The position numbers and the translations under genes were made by a program. A DNA stretch of 64,000 nucleotides. It comes from Archegozetes longisetosus. Lineage: Eukaryota > Arthropoda > Arachnida > Sarcoptiformes > Trhypochthoniidae. The notes below the pieces were generated by a model. The model was not told where the DNA came from. It ran no database searches and saw only the letters and a list, made by a program, of their open reading frames with translations. Numbering within the stretch: the stretch's first letter is position 1; every line of letters starts with the position of its first letter. The stretch covers positions 11,664,418-11,728,417 of the forward strand of contig JAEMBT020000004.1 in assembly GCA_018873245.2 (NCBI GenBank). Direction: 5' to 3'. This document shows positions 35,555 through 48,069 of the stretch, piece after piece.

Positions 35555-37583
35555 ATGGAAAAAATAGAGACAAAGTGCGAACAAATGAGTGATGAAAAGG
35601 ATTTAGACACCGAAGACACGAATAACGAGGCAAATTCAGAAACCGTTGACAGTATTGCAGATGAAAGTCATGTCGAGCCTAAGGACGACGTCTATTCGTA
35701 TACAAAACGGGGAGAATTCACTTCTGAAACATTTAAGATTGAAGTTAGAAATTTGCCGAAGCATATCGGATATGATGTGAGTTTATATATTCAATTATCT
35801 ATGCAATCAATTGATTGTTGATATCGACCTTAAATGTTGTCATTTTTGCAGACTTTTCGAAAGTTGATGAAAAGACTTGACTTAAAGCCACTCAAAATGA
35901 AACTAATTGGAAAACCTGGAGCTCCATCTCATTCCTTCGTGACCTTTCGCTGTGACGAAGATAGAGATTTGGCCATCAATAAATTGAATAATTATTTGTG
36001 GAAAAGTAAAGAGCTTTGCGTCAAAAAAGCCAATCCAATCGCAGACCCTTTGATCGAAAAAAGAAATATACTTAAGACCGAATCAAATAGTGATGAGAAA
36101 TGGGATACAAAACGTATTAAAATAGATAATGATAATCAGTTGACAGAAACTGATTTAGGGAATGCTATCAACGACCAAATTGTTTCGCTTTGGAAAATAC
36201 CGTACCCTCAACAAGTGGTTAAGAAAAGACAAATATTACAACAGTTCTTGGTTAAACTTTGCAAAGAAATCGGAAAGATTGTCGAAGATCTGGACGAAGA
36301 ATCTAATGAGTTAAGCGCGTGGTTTCATAACGCTAGAAAAACCTATGATAACAAATGTTGTGATCTCGAAGAAGTTCGAGTTTCACCAGTTGTTGATGGG
36401 TATAGAAATAAGTGCGAATTTACTGTAGGCATTGACAAAACTGTTGGCTTTCGTTTAGGGCTTTACAAACAGGGCTCTATGAAAGTCATTTGTCCGCCTC
36501 TTAACTGTCCGATAATTTCAGATCAAATGAGAAAGGCTTTGAATGCGTTTCAAACTTATATAAGAGATGAAAGTTCACTGGATGGGTTCAATCCAGAGAC
36601 ACATTCGGGACACTGGAAACAAGCCACAGTCAGAGTCACTCAAAATGATTGTATGATTGTTATGGCATTACATCCGCAAACACTTACTGAAGATGAGATC
36701 GAAGAGGAAAGGCAAAAGATTCGCGATTTCTTTCAAAGAAATCCTGAATTTGGAGTAACTTCTGTTTATATTCATATTTCTTCAAAACGTCACGAAATAT
36801 GTAAATCATATCTAGAACATTTGTTTGGTGAAAAAAATGTTTCGGAAATTATTCGAATGAGTCCATCAAATGATGAATTTCTTCAGTTTCGGATAAGTCC
36901 ATTGGCTTTCTTTCAAATCAATACAACTGCAGCTGAAATATGCTATCAAACAATAGCAGATTTAGTGAAAGTGAGTCCAGAGCTAACTGTACTCGATATT
37001 TGTTGCGGTACTGGAACCATCGGCTTATGTTTAGCAAAGAAAGTCAACAAAGTTATTGGCATTGAATTGAATGCAGATGCCATCGAAGATGCAAAGTTCA
37101 ATGCAGAATTGAACGGTATTTCAAATGTCGAGTTCATTCAGGGAAGAGCTGAAGATGTTATCTCAAATGTTCTGGAAAATTTTGATTCCGAATTGGTAGC
37201 CATTATAGATCCACCTCGTGCTGGACTCAGTAAGTCTTTCGTTTTAAGCTTTTTGCTTTCAGTTTAATTTTATTCTAAATTTTTAGATAATTCAGTCATC
37301 AAAGCTCTAAGAAGTAATGTATTGTTGAAAAGATTGGTATACGTTTCATGTGATCCAACAATAGCTAAGAAAAACCTAATTGAGTAAGTTTTCGAAAGCT
37401 TCATTAATTTGAATTCTTACTAATTTTTAATTTATTGTTTCTTTTTCAAGCTTATGTCGTCCAACTTCAAAGACATATAAAGGCGAACCATTTGTGCCGA
37501 TCAAAGCAGTTCCAATAGATATGTTTCCGCACACAAATCGCTGTGAATTAGTTTTATTATATGAAAGATTGGCTAAAGGTTGA
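35555..37583 (+). CDS. TRMT2A: tRNA (uracil-5-)-methyltransferase homolog A (TRMT2A)
   Basis: Makes 5-methyluridine at position 54 of the tRNA T-loop. Exons 35555-35776, 35852-37229, 37287-37383 and 37451-37583 splice to 609 residues (human 625). An acidic N-terminus leads to an RNA-binding RRM (TFKIEVRNLPKHIGYD then HSFVTFRCDEDRDLAINKL). The methyltransferase part has YRNKCEFTVGID, FFQINTTAAEICYQTI, the SAM loop VLDICCGTGTIGLCLA, VIGIELNADAIEDA, and DPPRAGL. After two short introns come the catalytic-Cys motif VYVSCDP and the C-terminal VPIDMFPHTNRCELVLLYER. All catalytic elements are present and in frame. Confidence 0.96.
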
Positions 37584-37855
37584 CAACTTGTCAACTTTGA
37601 CAAGTATGTAGTCGCTTTAAACAGTTATGTTTTAAACTGAAAAAAACATTTTCTTATGTAATCGTTCAAAAGCAATTTATATTTTGAATAAAGGCATTTT
37701 TAAAATTACAATTTCCGTGATTTATGAAAATGATTATCAATACATTTTGCAATTGTCTTATTTTCTATTGAAGTATTGTGCTTAGTTTTGCATCAAATTT
37801 AATTGTTATCGTTGAAGAGAGAGAACAAAATTCAACTGCAGACAATTAAGTTCAA

Positions 37856-40055
37856 TTATAATCGTTCACAGCTTTTGTTATATTTTGTTCCAAATCTTAT
37901 ATCTTGATATAATTGTGTGCGTATGCGTCTAAGCTTTTTCGGTGAACTTTTTGCACTTGAAGACTTTGAGGCTTTTTTAGGAACCGAACCGTTAAATGCA
38001 GTATGTTCCCAATCTATTTGTTCGTTTGTAGTAGTTTTCGATGGGGATTGAGGTGGAGTGCTGTATATTTCAATAGACTTATTAAGGCAAAAGTCTGAAT
38101 CATTTTTATTATCAAGTATTTGTGATTTGAGCGATATTTCTTGCATAAACTTTTGCGCGCATTCACTTATTTCGCTACGTTTTATCCAATTATAATAACT
38201 ATTGCTTTGCTGCTGCGTTTCACGCAAATCAATAATAAAATAATCGATGTTTAATATCTACGAAAGAGATTAAAGAATAAGAAAAAATGCAATATAAAAA
38301 TGCAAATTAATTTGTTAACAGCTGCGTCACAGCTCGACTGACCTGTTCTATTAGTGGAAAGTTTTGTTGATTTTCCAGAGCGAATATATTATTGAACAGC
38401 TAAATAAATGCAAAATACATAAAAGTTTCACACGTACTCTAGCCTTTTCCTATTGTTTGCCCAATTTAAGTAAAGCCTTTTATCATACGAACACAAAGTT
38501 TTTGATAGTTTTGTAAACTTTTCACTTACAGAAAATAGATTTCCATTTATTGCTTTGAAGTGCTTTATTTGCAATTGTGAGGGCCTTAATGTTTGAAGTT
38601 TGCAACCAGTAATCATCTCATAAAAAACATGTCCTATTATTGATATTATTATGCACTAAATCGTTTATCAAATTTTTACTTAATTTTCAATTCAAATCAA
38701 ACAATAAATTAAGCCAATTATTGTCGATAGCAATAAATAAACTGGTCATATTTTATGCCATAAATTGATTTTTGCGTTTAAGTCTCTTAAATAATTTATA
38801 AGTCAATATATGGCATATCAAAACTTAATGAGTGGAACGCAACAAAACAGAATAAAGCCATAAAAGTAATAAGTACAAAAAAAACAATGCTACACTACAA
38901 TAAAGTTTGAAATGTCACACAAATTAGTGCCAAATAATTCATCGTAAGCCAATTATTTATGAATCGATCAGAATCGATATTGAGAAAAATAGTTTTTTTT
39001 CCTGACGTGCAACACATTCTTAATATTTGTTTACAGAATATATTCGTGATTTTAACCAATATATAGATATGTTGACTACGTTACGTGAATTTAAGCTGAA
39101 AACCCTATTTGCTAATTGATAGCAATAACTTTTATTAATATAATGTTTTGAGTGCGCTATTATGGTGCATCAAATAAAGCTTTGACTGCCACAAAAATGT
39201 CATTAATTATTGAAAAGCTTTTGCGAGTCTTACCGAACGAAACGGTGTCGATTGCATATGAATTATTTTGCAAGCAATCGTGAATAATAGTTTTGAGCCG
39301 AGGACTGTTTCGCAACAACACATTCTCAATGCCGCATAATCTACAGTAAAATGAATTATTCTATAGCCCAACAATCTTTCATAAATGAAAGTTTTAGATC
39401 ACTCAGTGTAATCACAAAATTGATGAAACTTTTCTATTTATATATCTTATTTGAATAAAACAAGTATAATGAATAATGAAAGTGTACCTGCCTTGCAGTT
39501 CCGTTTTGTATGACTACATTATTAGAATGCAAGTGACCAAAAGGCTCGAATCCTCTGCTGTGTAAATAATTTAAGGCAACGAGAATTTGTCGGCTCAACC
39601 TTCGGATACATTTATCATGTATTATACAAACTAAACTGTTAGACGATTTGGCGTCGGAGTGTAGCTTTCATTTATTAATTCAATAAAGATTTATTTAAAT
39701 TTGTGATAATAAGTTTATTTTCTAAATTTATGTAATAATAGTAATAATATGGAAAAGATTTAAAAAGAGCGCATATATAATGATTAAATACCTTAGAGAA
39801 AAATTGTGAAATATTTCCGTCATCACAATAGGGGACTATTACACAACAGTAATGAGAAAAAACATCCACATAAAAAAGAGGTAACAAATATGCGTGCCTT
39901 AAATCGCTTAGTATTTCATTAGCATAACTTAAATAGTGTGGACAGTTTGCAGATAACTTTTGTAAAATTGCAATCCTTCTTATTGATAATGTATTATCCC
40001 ATATGAATCTGTATTGTTTTCCATTTGCATCCGAACTTCCTATTCGTATAAAAGG
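37856..40055 (-). CDS. Slob/PXK-like protein pseudokinase, 5' end incomplete
   Basis: Exons 39792-40055, 39492-39664, 39234-39340, 38530-38633, one near 38340-38400 and 37856-38257 encode a diverged kinase fold. Family marks: RRLSRQILVALNYLHSRGF, GHLHSNNVVI in place of HRDLKxxN, CGIENVLLR in place of DFG, TVSFGHVFYEMITG and a final IDLRETQ block followed by a Ser/Lys-rich tail. The missing catalytic Asp and DFG fit the pseudokinase Slob (slowpoke-binding protein) or PXK. In flies Slob modulates a calcium-activated potassium channel. Joining 39492 to 39340 needs a GC-AG intron. The N-terminus is not resolved; an unassigned minus-strand exon at about 41290-41480 may belong to it. Confidence 0.62.
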
Positions 40056-40095
40056 CTTAGATGACCAAATTGATCACAAGTTAACATTAGTAATC

Positions 40096-40118
40096 ATTAT
40101 TATTATTATTATTATTAT
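40096..40118. repeat. (ATT)n microsatellite
   Basis: About 23 bases of pure ATT repeat, probably in intronic sequence of the pseudokinase gene. Confidence 0.9.
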
Positions 40119-40322
40119 GGCTTAAACATATTAATGAATTCTGGACCCGTTATGTCTATTATCATTTAACGTCAATAACAGTAATAATTATTTTCTGCTA
40201 CATATTATATCACTCAATACTTGGCTAAATTAGAGCAAAACTTGTGCTATAGTCAAACAGTTAGTCTTTGAGTCTAGTTTTAAAAAAATCTAACTATAAG
40301 TTTATCGATTATTGAAAAAAAA

Positions 40323-41137
40323 ATGCAAAGCAGTCACATTAGCAATGAGGATGAAAATAATTATTTGATGTTAGGAAAAGTCATTACAGTCTTATCCAGG
40401 TCTCGGCGACTCGTAGATACTATAAAACGTTACCAGAATCGAGTTTTGCCAATATGCGGATATGGCAACAATTTGTCCTCAGTTATAAAGGTCTTTAATC
40501 CTTAATATTATCTATCTCTCGATAAACTTGAGCTAACTTATTAAATAATTGAATATTTTGGAATAAGATCAAATTGTCGAAAAAGTTTAAATTAGAAGAC
40601 GTGTGAAGTTCAACTTTATAGTTTTGAACCTAGATTTGCTAAAATTGGGGCATTGATAAAGCTATAGGTCCACTTAAAAGCCTATTGTCAAGCTCGGGTT
40701 TGGCTAAAACCTTTGTTGCCATAATCTGGCTACTTAATATTATGGACTTGATAGAAGCAGTCAGTGCTTTCAAAATGAGTTGCAAAATCCAAATTTGTCT
40801 TTAACTGGGTTGTCAAAATAGAGGACAGACTGTAATACTGTGAAGACTGCTTTGTTTGAAGGAATATCATTTTGACAAATTAAATATATTGAAAACTAAA
40901 ACGATAAAATGATGATGTTTTATTTTTAAAAATTCTGATTTCTCAGCTACAATTTATTTTCCAACCTTTAATTATCAGCGAATACATGGGGACTTACGAA
41001 AATTAAGTTTTTAAGTGATAAACAACTTTGAAAATAGAATCGAAGCCAATCCATATTTGGGATTGACTGCAGAACAAAAACTTCTTAATATTCTCAATAT
41101 TGTTGTAGATGACGCTCACCACTTACTAAGTTTTTGT
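40323..41137 (+). CDS. Unidentified plus-strand coding exons (tentative)
   Basis: An exon-like frame at 40323-40491 starts with ATG (MQSSHISNEDENNYLMLGK), runs SRSRRLVDTIKRYQNRVLP and ends at AAAG followed by GTC, a possible donor. At about 41030-41137 another plus frame reads NRIEANPYLGLTAEQKLLNI then VVDDAHHLLSF. Both look protein-like rather than random in this AT-rich DNA, and the minus-strand frames opposite are broken by stops. I do not recognise the protein and cannot fix the splice pattern between the two pieces, so this may be one small gene, or the remains of one. Confidence 0.3.
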
Positions 41138-41291
41138 TAGGAGACTCAATATTTTATGGACACAAATTTAAGTTGAACGCGAACGTCATTTTCAACAATA
41201 ATGCTGGAGCGAAAACTTTCAAAAAATACACCTTAAACCTTAGTTTACTAAACGATAGCCATAGAATAACAAAGTAATAGATGCAATCATA

Positions 41292-41480
41292 TAACTACTG
41301 GACTCACCAAAAGGAGGCAAATTCTTGTCCAAAGCGAAGTTACGATAAGAAAAACGAGACAAGTATGAGAACCAAATAGAATCATCATTGCTTTGATTGA
41401 TTGGCGAATCATCATCAAAACTTTTAAACCAAAGTGAATCACTGCTAAACATTTCATATGAATCTGAATCTTTACATTTA
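41292..41480 (-). CDS. Orphan exon candidate, SLW...FSYRNF
   Basis: A minus-strand open stretch begins after a good acceptor (TTTTTTCGATGTCAG) and ends at GTGAGT. It reads SDSLWFKSFDDDSPINQSND then IWFSYLSRFSYRNFALDKN and LPPFG. It lies upstream of the Slob/PXK-like gene and downstream of the TBC1D25 stop, both on this strand, so it is most likely a 5' exon of the pseudokinase. The reading phase does not join directly to the exon at 40055, so another exon would be needed. Confidence 0.35.
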
Positions 41481-41712
41481 TTCCTGACATCGAAAAAATT
41501 GAAATAATTTCAATTTAAATTATTCAATATAGAATAGACTTTTTCTCTAAACTAACTTTTTATACTTATTGCAGCAAACGTGAGACAAGCAAAACATGAT
41601 TGTAATATGAATTAAATGTTATGAATGAGAGTCACTAAGACAACAATATAGTCTTATTGATTAAATACTCGATTCAATCATGAATACAGAAATGAGAAGA
41701 GTTGCGCTTTTT

Positions 41713-44700
41713 TCATGTTTGGCAATCTTGATGCCAATGTGATAAATAGCTATGAAACAGATGCCTCGCGTAGTCTAAAACACTAATCACATCATTCTTG
41801 CGCACTAACCCATCGAAGTACATCTGTATGTCATTTGCATCTAACCCTTTAGTAATTATTTTTTCGCGATTTTGCAATAATATAGTGAGGCATAGAAATA
41901 GCATAAACGCATCATTTGTGCCCAATTCGTTAGGGGATAAAAGAGATACACTTTTAGTAAGTGTTGACGATTCGGAAGATATAATCACTAATGAAGAACA
42001 CGAAGATGACTTTGTGCTACAAGTATTGACCTCAGAAAAACTGGATCGCGATCCATGAGATTGCGATGTATAGGATTCAGTTTTCTCTTGAGTGCCTTTA
42101 AGTGACTCACAGCTGACACTCCTCGCGAGCCCTCGCGGACATTTCCAGTCTGTATTAGAAGACTCATACAAGATCTCATCCATATATTCTCCATTACAGT
42201 GAACGTTTTGTAGTGCTTTCAAAAGACTATCTTTGTTAGTATTATCACAAATATCTGCGGCTAATGTACTGGGTTTACTAGTTTTCTCTGCATTTTCCGA
42301 CTTATCAGATGGTTGCAATTCTTTTTCATTAGTATCAGAGGAATAGCCATCAGTGTCGAAACTGAACTGCTTTTCGATTAGACGCGGCGGTAAAGTAAAT
42401 ATGCTTTTACTGAATTCGTCCTCATCTGGAGATTCTATGTCTTTAGAATCGCTGCTCAGTATTTTAGGTAAAAACTTTATATTTCGAGGACGTATTGCCC
42501 CAGACTTTTGTTGAGCTTTTAATGACTCAAGTTTCTGTTCATTTTGTTCATCAAGCTTGAAAGAATGTGACAAACCTGTACGAAATTTAGGTTTCATACG
42601 GTTATCATTTTTTGCTTGAACATTTTTCTGCGGAATATATAGGTATCCGTCATCGAATAAATGCAAACTCGTATTCACATCAATCGGTGGCATCGAAGAC
42701 CACAAAACTTCGAGCATGTGAAGCGTGTCATCAAAAGCGAATTCACGTTTCAATTCGAGTAAAATCCAACGATAACAAAACAACAGTTCGTGCGCTCCTT
42801 GTACTCGAAGATATGAATAAAATTCTGGATCATAGTATTGCAGTAATTGTGACAAATGAGCAAATTTTCGTGACATCACTTCCCCATTCGAATTGAAATT
42901 ATCTGAAAGTCTAGTCATTAGAGCACAAAAACATATGTATGCGTGCGCTTCATCTGAATAAATAGATAGAGAACATTTCTCATTAAATCGAACGCAACTT
43001 TCAATTGCAATAAAATACCTTTCATTGCATATAGTAGAGGAGAAGCCAAATCACTCATTCCTTGACAATACCTGTCTTTATTGTTAAGAGCATAAGTAGT
43101 CAAAATATTCAACAGAGTAATCACATTTTCATTGTCGTCATCACTACTTCCATAATAATAATGATGACAACGATCTGTTCGCATCACATCTTTCTTGACC
43201 TAATTGTCAAAATAAGTATACGAAATGAACAATAATCATTCTGAACATGTGTATGTCAAATGTAAAACAGACCATATTTATGATTGTTTCAACGGCTGGG
43301 TCGTTTTTGTTAGCTTGCCATAAATTTCTCATTTGACAATAAGTTTCACACTTTAATTTCATGAAGTCAATTCTTTGCTGACCCGTAAGACCAGATGGGT
43401 ATACATTTAAAAGATGTTTCCAAACAACTTTCCTAAGACTTGGTTCAACGCCACGTCTATAAACAGCAATACGTAATTCTCGCGCGCATTTAATTCTTCC
43501 CTCTGGATCCAAAAAGTTCCTAAATTGGTTATCGTTGAGTGGAGCTGTAAATGATTCTAGTTGTGTTCCTCTAGTATTGGCTAACGCTTTGTTCATAAAC
43601 TTTTCAACCTTTGAAAGGGTGATAAAAAAATTTTAATAATCAAAATTTTTAATCCATTGTTTGATATAAATACCTGATTGATAAGAGTATTAGCAATTGA
43701 AGTACCGTTGCTTTGAGTTCGTGCCACATCAGAGATCGTGATGATATCCCAATCGGGCAATGAGTTGTTCTTATCTACAATCAGTCTTATTTGCAAGAAT
43801 GGACGCGAAGATTTAAGATAAGCAGAATCGAGATCAACATCAGATTGAATCGAACAATATTTGTAAATACCGCGGTGTAAGTAACTCAATGAAAAATCAC
43901 TGAAATGCGGAAGAGAATATCAATTCTTTTGTTGTAAAGTCCAACATTGTTTTCACTATTTCTTATCTAATCAAGTTTAACAGTTTTCTCAGAGTGCATT
44001 CTATAAGTCTCATCAAATGCTTTCAGAGTTCTTTTCAGAATTCTCAAGAGTTAAATAATACTGACGGCTATTTCAACCATTGGTATATTTGTCGTCATTT
44101 CATAATCAAATTTTCAGTTCAAATTAAGATTAAATATTGCAATACAGACTTTAATCTATGCAAACTCACTTTATTGAGTTTGACTATTCCTCTAAAATTA
44201 TCTGTAAGACTGAGTTTCAGGTGGTTTATCTTTGATTTTTATGCATTGAAAAGTTTTAGGCACTCGTAGTCTGAGCTCAAAGATTTCAGTTGTACAGTTC
44301 AAGCAAGCAATCAATAAGTGGAAATTTTCAGTCTCATGCAAGTACCGATTAGTCATATCGATTGTGTTTATTTTACAATACTTGTGAACTTTCAATAAAT
44401 AGAGCATCAAATGAAGATTAGTTAAATATCAAAACTAAGACTAACTATTGTGATGTTATTATGCAAACACTAAATATCAATAAAAGTAATGAAAATATCG
44501 AGAATAGATACCATTGCAAATTGAAAGCCCGAACTAGTAACGACTGCAGTATAGCTAATGGAGTGATTTGTGGATCAACACTAAACCTTCTGATATCTTC
44601 TTCACCATTGTTTGCATTACTTCCATCCGAATCACTACTATTGTCAACCTATAGAATAAATCAATAGAGATATAATTGAATGATAATTTTAAAAGACTAT

Positions 44701-45453
44701 ACAAATGAAATATTATCGTTTATCAAATGATTTGCAGGTTTGGTGCAATTTCAGTAGGTTTAGGCAATTCGATAGATCAAGTCAACTATTGGTCAATCTC
44801 GACATTTTTGCTAATTAGCAAGTTTTCTTAATAATTGTCAACTTGTAGCATAAGATATGCACTTTAAAAATATGTAATCACTAAGTTGAAGCATAACTAG
44901 ATAAATTAAGAGTTTTTCACATTCTTCAGCGGTATTTTTCTCTCTGGAAAATGTTTCTTGTCATTTAATCGAAAGCTGAGTCACTTAAGTCTTAGATTAC
45001 TTACGAGTTTATCAAAATCCGGATATTATATAAAAAATAATTATGACTTCGATTATATAAATTGATAACCAAATAAATATATTGGAAGATCAAACGATTG
45101 ATATATTGATAATATAGTAAAACCTATTTTATTGACTTAAACGTGACAATCAATCGGTTGGCAACTCATAAATCTTTTAATAGATTAAATATGCCATAAA
45201 ACTTTCAAAATGCTTTAAACAAATTGCGATTGAAAAAACTATTCAGCTAATTTTTGCTCTAAACCGATGAAAAAACTCAATAAAAACTAGAAAACGTTCA
45301 ATTGAATTAACTAGTTTTTAATTGACTCAAACAAATCTATATTAAAGTTAACAATAATAATATCAAATGCGAAAAAAATGTTAAAAATATACGCACTTTT
45401 ATGACTTCAATACGAATAGCTTCAGGGATATGATATTCTATCAAATCATACAT
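41713..45453 (-). CDS. TBC1D25: TBC1D25-like Rab GTPase-activating protein
   Basis: TBC1D25 (OATL1) is a RabGAP for Rab33 that acts in autophagosome maturation. A short first exon (45397-45453, MYDLIEYHIPEAIRIEVIK) is followed by an exon from 44648 with RRFSVDPQITPLAILQSLLV, then one near 43690-43905 ending past SSRPFLQIRLIVDKN and LPDWDIITISDV, then 43270-43596 and 43022-43202, and the long last exon to 41713. The TBC domain has RRGVEPSLRKVVWKHLLNVY, KKDVMRTDRCHHYYYG with the arginine finger, RYCQGMSDLASPLLYAMK with the glutamine finger, and FCYRWILLELKREFAFDD. A Ser-rich linker follows, then NDAFMLFLCLTILLQNREKI. The order matches human TBC1D25 throughout. Confidence 0.92.
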
Positions 45454-46212
45454 TATTTTGCACTCAATTCAATTATTAATATAATGGAAATTTGACAACA
45501 ATTTAAATAAATAAGTATATATAATAACTATTAATTATTATTGAATATTATGCGCAATATTTTGATATAACTGTATGAGAACACTAAAACTATTAATGAT
45601 TTGATTGAAAGACTTGAATAAGAAATAAAATGAGAAATAAATTATATTAAAATCATATCTAATCTAATTATTGCGTTATTAAGGAACCAATTCTGAAATC
45701 GATTAAGCATAGCATAGCATTTAAAACAGGAAAGTCAGTTCACACACAGATTGCATCTGATTTGAGACTCAATTGCAAATTATTACTACGAAACCAATTG
45801 TAATCAATAGAAGCAAAACATTTATTACGTCATTGTATGTGAGCCCTCTTTTCTAAATGTTTACCAAACATAACATATTAAGCAACTTTCTCTTCTATTT
45901 GTTTGCTTTTTCATTGTTTTGACTCAAATTTTATAATAAAAATAGTTATTCTGAAACTATTTCACTTTCTAAAATATTGACTCATCAATAAATTATCGAT
46001 CGTTTAATTGTTTAAAATCATTAAACATTTAAATAATTGCAAAACTTATATTAATTTGAAGTGATTGTAAAAACTCCCACTTTTTGGTCATGCTGTCAAC
46101 TACTCAGTGAACTTATTTCGTTTAATATTTAATTAATCAATAAATTAATTCAAATTTTGAGTCATTTATTAATTTATTAACTGAACAAACTAAGAGTTGA
46201 ATTGATAGAAGA
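45454..46212. other. Divergent region TBC1D25/VTI1B
   Basis: About 760 bp, extremely AT-rich, between two genes pointing away from each other. No ORF or repeat recognised. Confidence 0.4.
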
Positions 46213-46881
46213 ATGTCTTCTTCAATGAGATTCGAGGACCTGAAGGACGAGTTATCTTCGATCGAAGAGAAAATAAAATTGCAACTAAAGCATAACATAA
46301 GTAAATAACAAACATTTTACTTTATTTAATTTGATTAATGAGTCAGTTAATAGATGAGAACTTCATTTTTAGATGAGGTCACACTAAACAAATTGTGCAG
46401 TGAAGGCGACCAAATTACTAATCTTATGAAGCGTGAAGTGGATTCGTCTCCAGCCATGGTCAAAAATGAAATGCTTCAGAACTGGGTCAGTGTTTCGGCC
46501 AATTGGAACACATTCAAAGCGAACGCTCGAACTAGTTCGCTTAACTTCGGAATTAATAACAGTTCGCCGAGTCAGACATTGAGTCGTGGTATCAGTATTT
46601 TAGAGCGAACTAATCAAAGTGTAATGAGAGCTGAAATGGTGGCGCGTGAGAGCGAAGCCATTGGCACTGAAGTGATCAACGAGTTGGGAGAACAACGAGA
46701 ATCATTAGTCAGAACTCGCGAAAGACTTGACGGCACTAATAACGACTTGAAGAGAAGCCGTGCTTTGTTGAGATCAATCAATAGAAGACTTTTAACTAAT
46801 AAATGTTTGCTTATCTTTATAATATTGCTTGAAATCACTATTCTTCTAGTTGTTGTTTACATAAGATTTATCAAGAAATAA
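46213..46881 (+). CDS. VTI1B: VTI1B-like Qb-SNARE
   Basis: SNARE for late endosome and trans-Golgi fusion. The first exon (46213 to about 46301) encodes MSSSMRFEDLKDELSSIEEK; the second starts inside the long open frame at the acceptor CATTTTTAG near 46373 and restores the frame as HNINEVTLNKLC. The SNARE motif contains IGTEVINELGEQRESLVRTR and LKRSRALLRSINRRL, followed by a C-terminal membrane anchor (LLIFIILLEITILLVVVYI) and a short basic tail. This matches VTI1B more than VTI1A (GTEVI.ELGEQR). Somewhat shorter than human VTI1B at the N-terminus. Confidence 0.9.
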
Positions 46882-47003
46882 CTGTTTGATTGTTAACTCA
46901 ACTAATCAGGTCATAAACAGATTATATTTTTTAAATTTGCAGTCATTTTTTCTTCGAATAAATTTGATTAAAACTTTTATTGCGATCACTCGTTTGATCA
47001 CTA

Positions 47004-47584
47004 TCAAATTAAAGAAAATTGTAAAGTTCTTTCTGAAATTTTGTCTTTATTAAGTTGACATGTCATAACTTGACGCTTTCGATTAACACAAAAATAATTA
47101 TTCCATCGAAACGAACGAAACCGGTAATAAGTTTTTCTGAATGCATACAATGGTTCCATAATCCACGTGCACTGTCTCTTACGGAGCAATTTTTCATTTC
47201 TCACTTTGAGATACATTCCGTCTTTAGTCATACAAACAAAACCTGTAGAACTGTTTCTCTTCATAACTTTCAATTGAACTAATCGAGAACTGTTATTAAT
47301 TCTTATAAAATGGACTAAACTCTTATCCAAAGTATTAAGACTTATGTTGCTAATCGTGACCAATTTGTTGTATTGATCAATGGTAATTAGGTAATTATTT
47401 CTACTGAAAAGTCTATTGAATTGTAAATGATGCGAAGGAACTGAAAGTGAAAAGCTTAAACTTTGATCAAATATTTTAGAAAACTTTTAAAAAGTAGTCA
47501 GAAACTACAATTATATTACCTGATAATGAATGCAACGAAAAAACTAGCTGATAGCAAAGGATAATCAATGAAATTGTAGTGCAT
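47004..47584 (-). CDS. Divergent FGF-like secreted factor (tentative)
   Basis: The main exon (47004 to about 47424) reads RLFSRNNYLITIDQYNKLV, then IRINNSSRLVQLKVMKRNSS, TGFVCMTKDGMYLKV, an RKRQCTWIME block, and RWNNYFCVNRKRQV. This order (RLYSR..., G.FVCM..DG.L, basic loop, C-x-aromatic...E, W...F.RKG-like) is the beta-trefoil pattern of fibroblast growth factors. An upstream exon (ATG at 47584) encodes a hydrophobic start, MHYNFIDYPLLSASFFVAF, that could be a signal peptide; joining it at the acceptor AATAG near 47424 keeps the frame (IIRRLFSRNNY). Total about 160 residues, typical for a compact FGF. The FGF signature motif is imperfect, so this is a probable, not proven, family member. Confidence 0.55.
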
Positions 47585-48069
47585 TTTGAGATACAACTAA
47601 TAAGAAACATAATTTGGATGAGATGATAATTTTGCATTTTTAATAAATATCAAGACATTACATGAAAATTGAATTATAGGCTAAAATCATATGAATTATA
47701 CTCATAATAAGTTGCGGTAACTAATAATTGCAGACGCTTCTGATTTGCTGATAAAAAGTGCAATTTAATATGAATAGCTGTAGTTGAGGCTATAGCACAC
47801 GGGCTTAAAGTTAGGATGAAACACAATCTTAAATAGCATTAGATTCTATTGTTGACTTTAAGTATGATGAAATATAATTCTGACTGATTATTTTATTTCG
47901 TATCCACGCGTTCGAATGTATAAAAAAAGAAGGTATCAAATAAACAGTGCTTGCATCAAACTATGCTTTACTTTTCCACAAAGTTCTACTGATTTGTTTG
48001 GTCTAAAGAAAAGATAATAACATTGTTTAGATTCAACAGTATTTCACATACATTTCAATGAAAATGCCA
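47585..48069. other. Gap between FGF-like gene and RANGAP1
   Basis: About 485 bp; upstream of the FGF-like gene and downstream of RANGAP1, both on minus. Nothing recognised. Confidence 0.4.

Noticed and set aside
44461..44667. Plus-strand ORF of 68 residues
   Set aside because: Antisense to TBC1D25 exon 2 (SVDPQITPLAILQSLLV), which is conserved.
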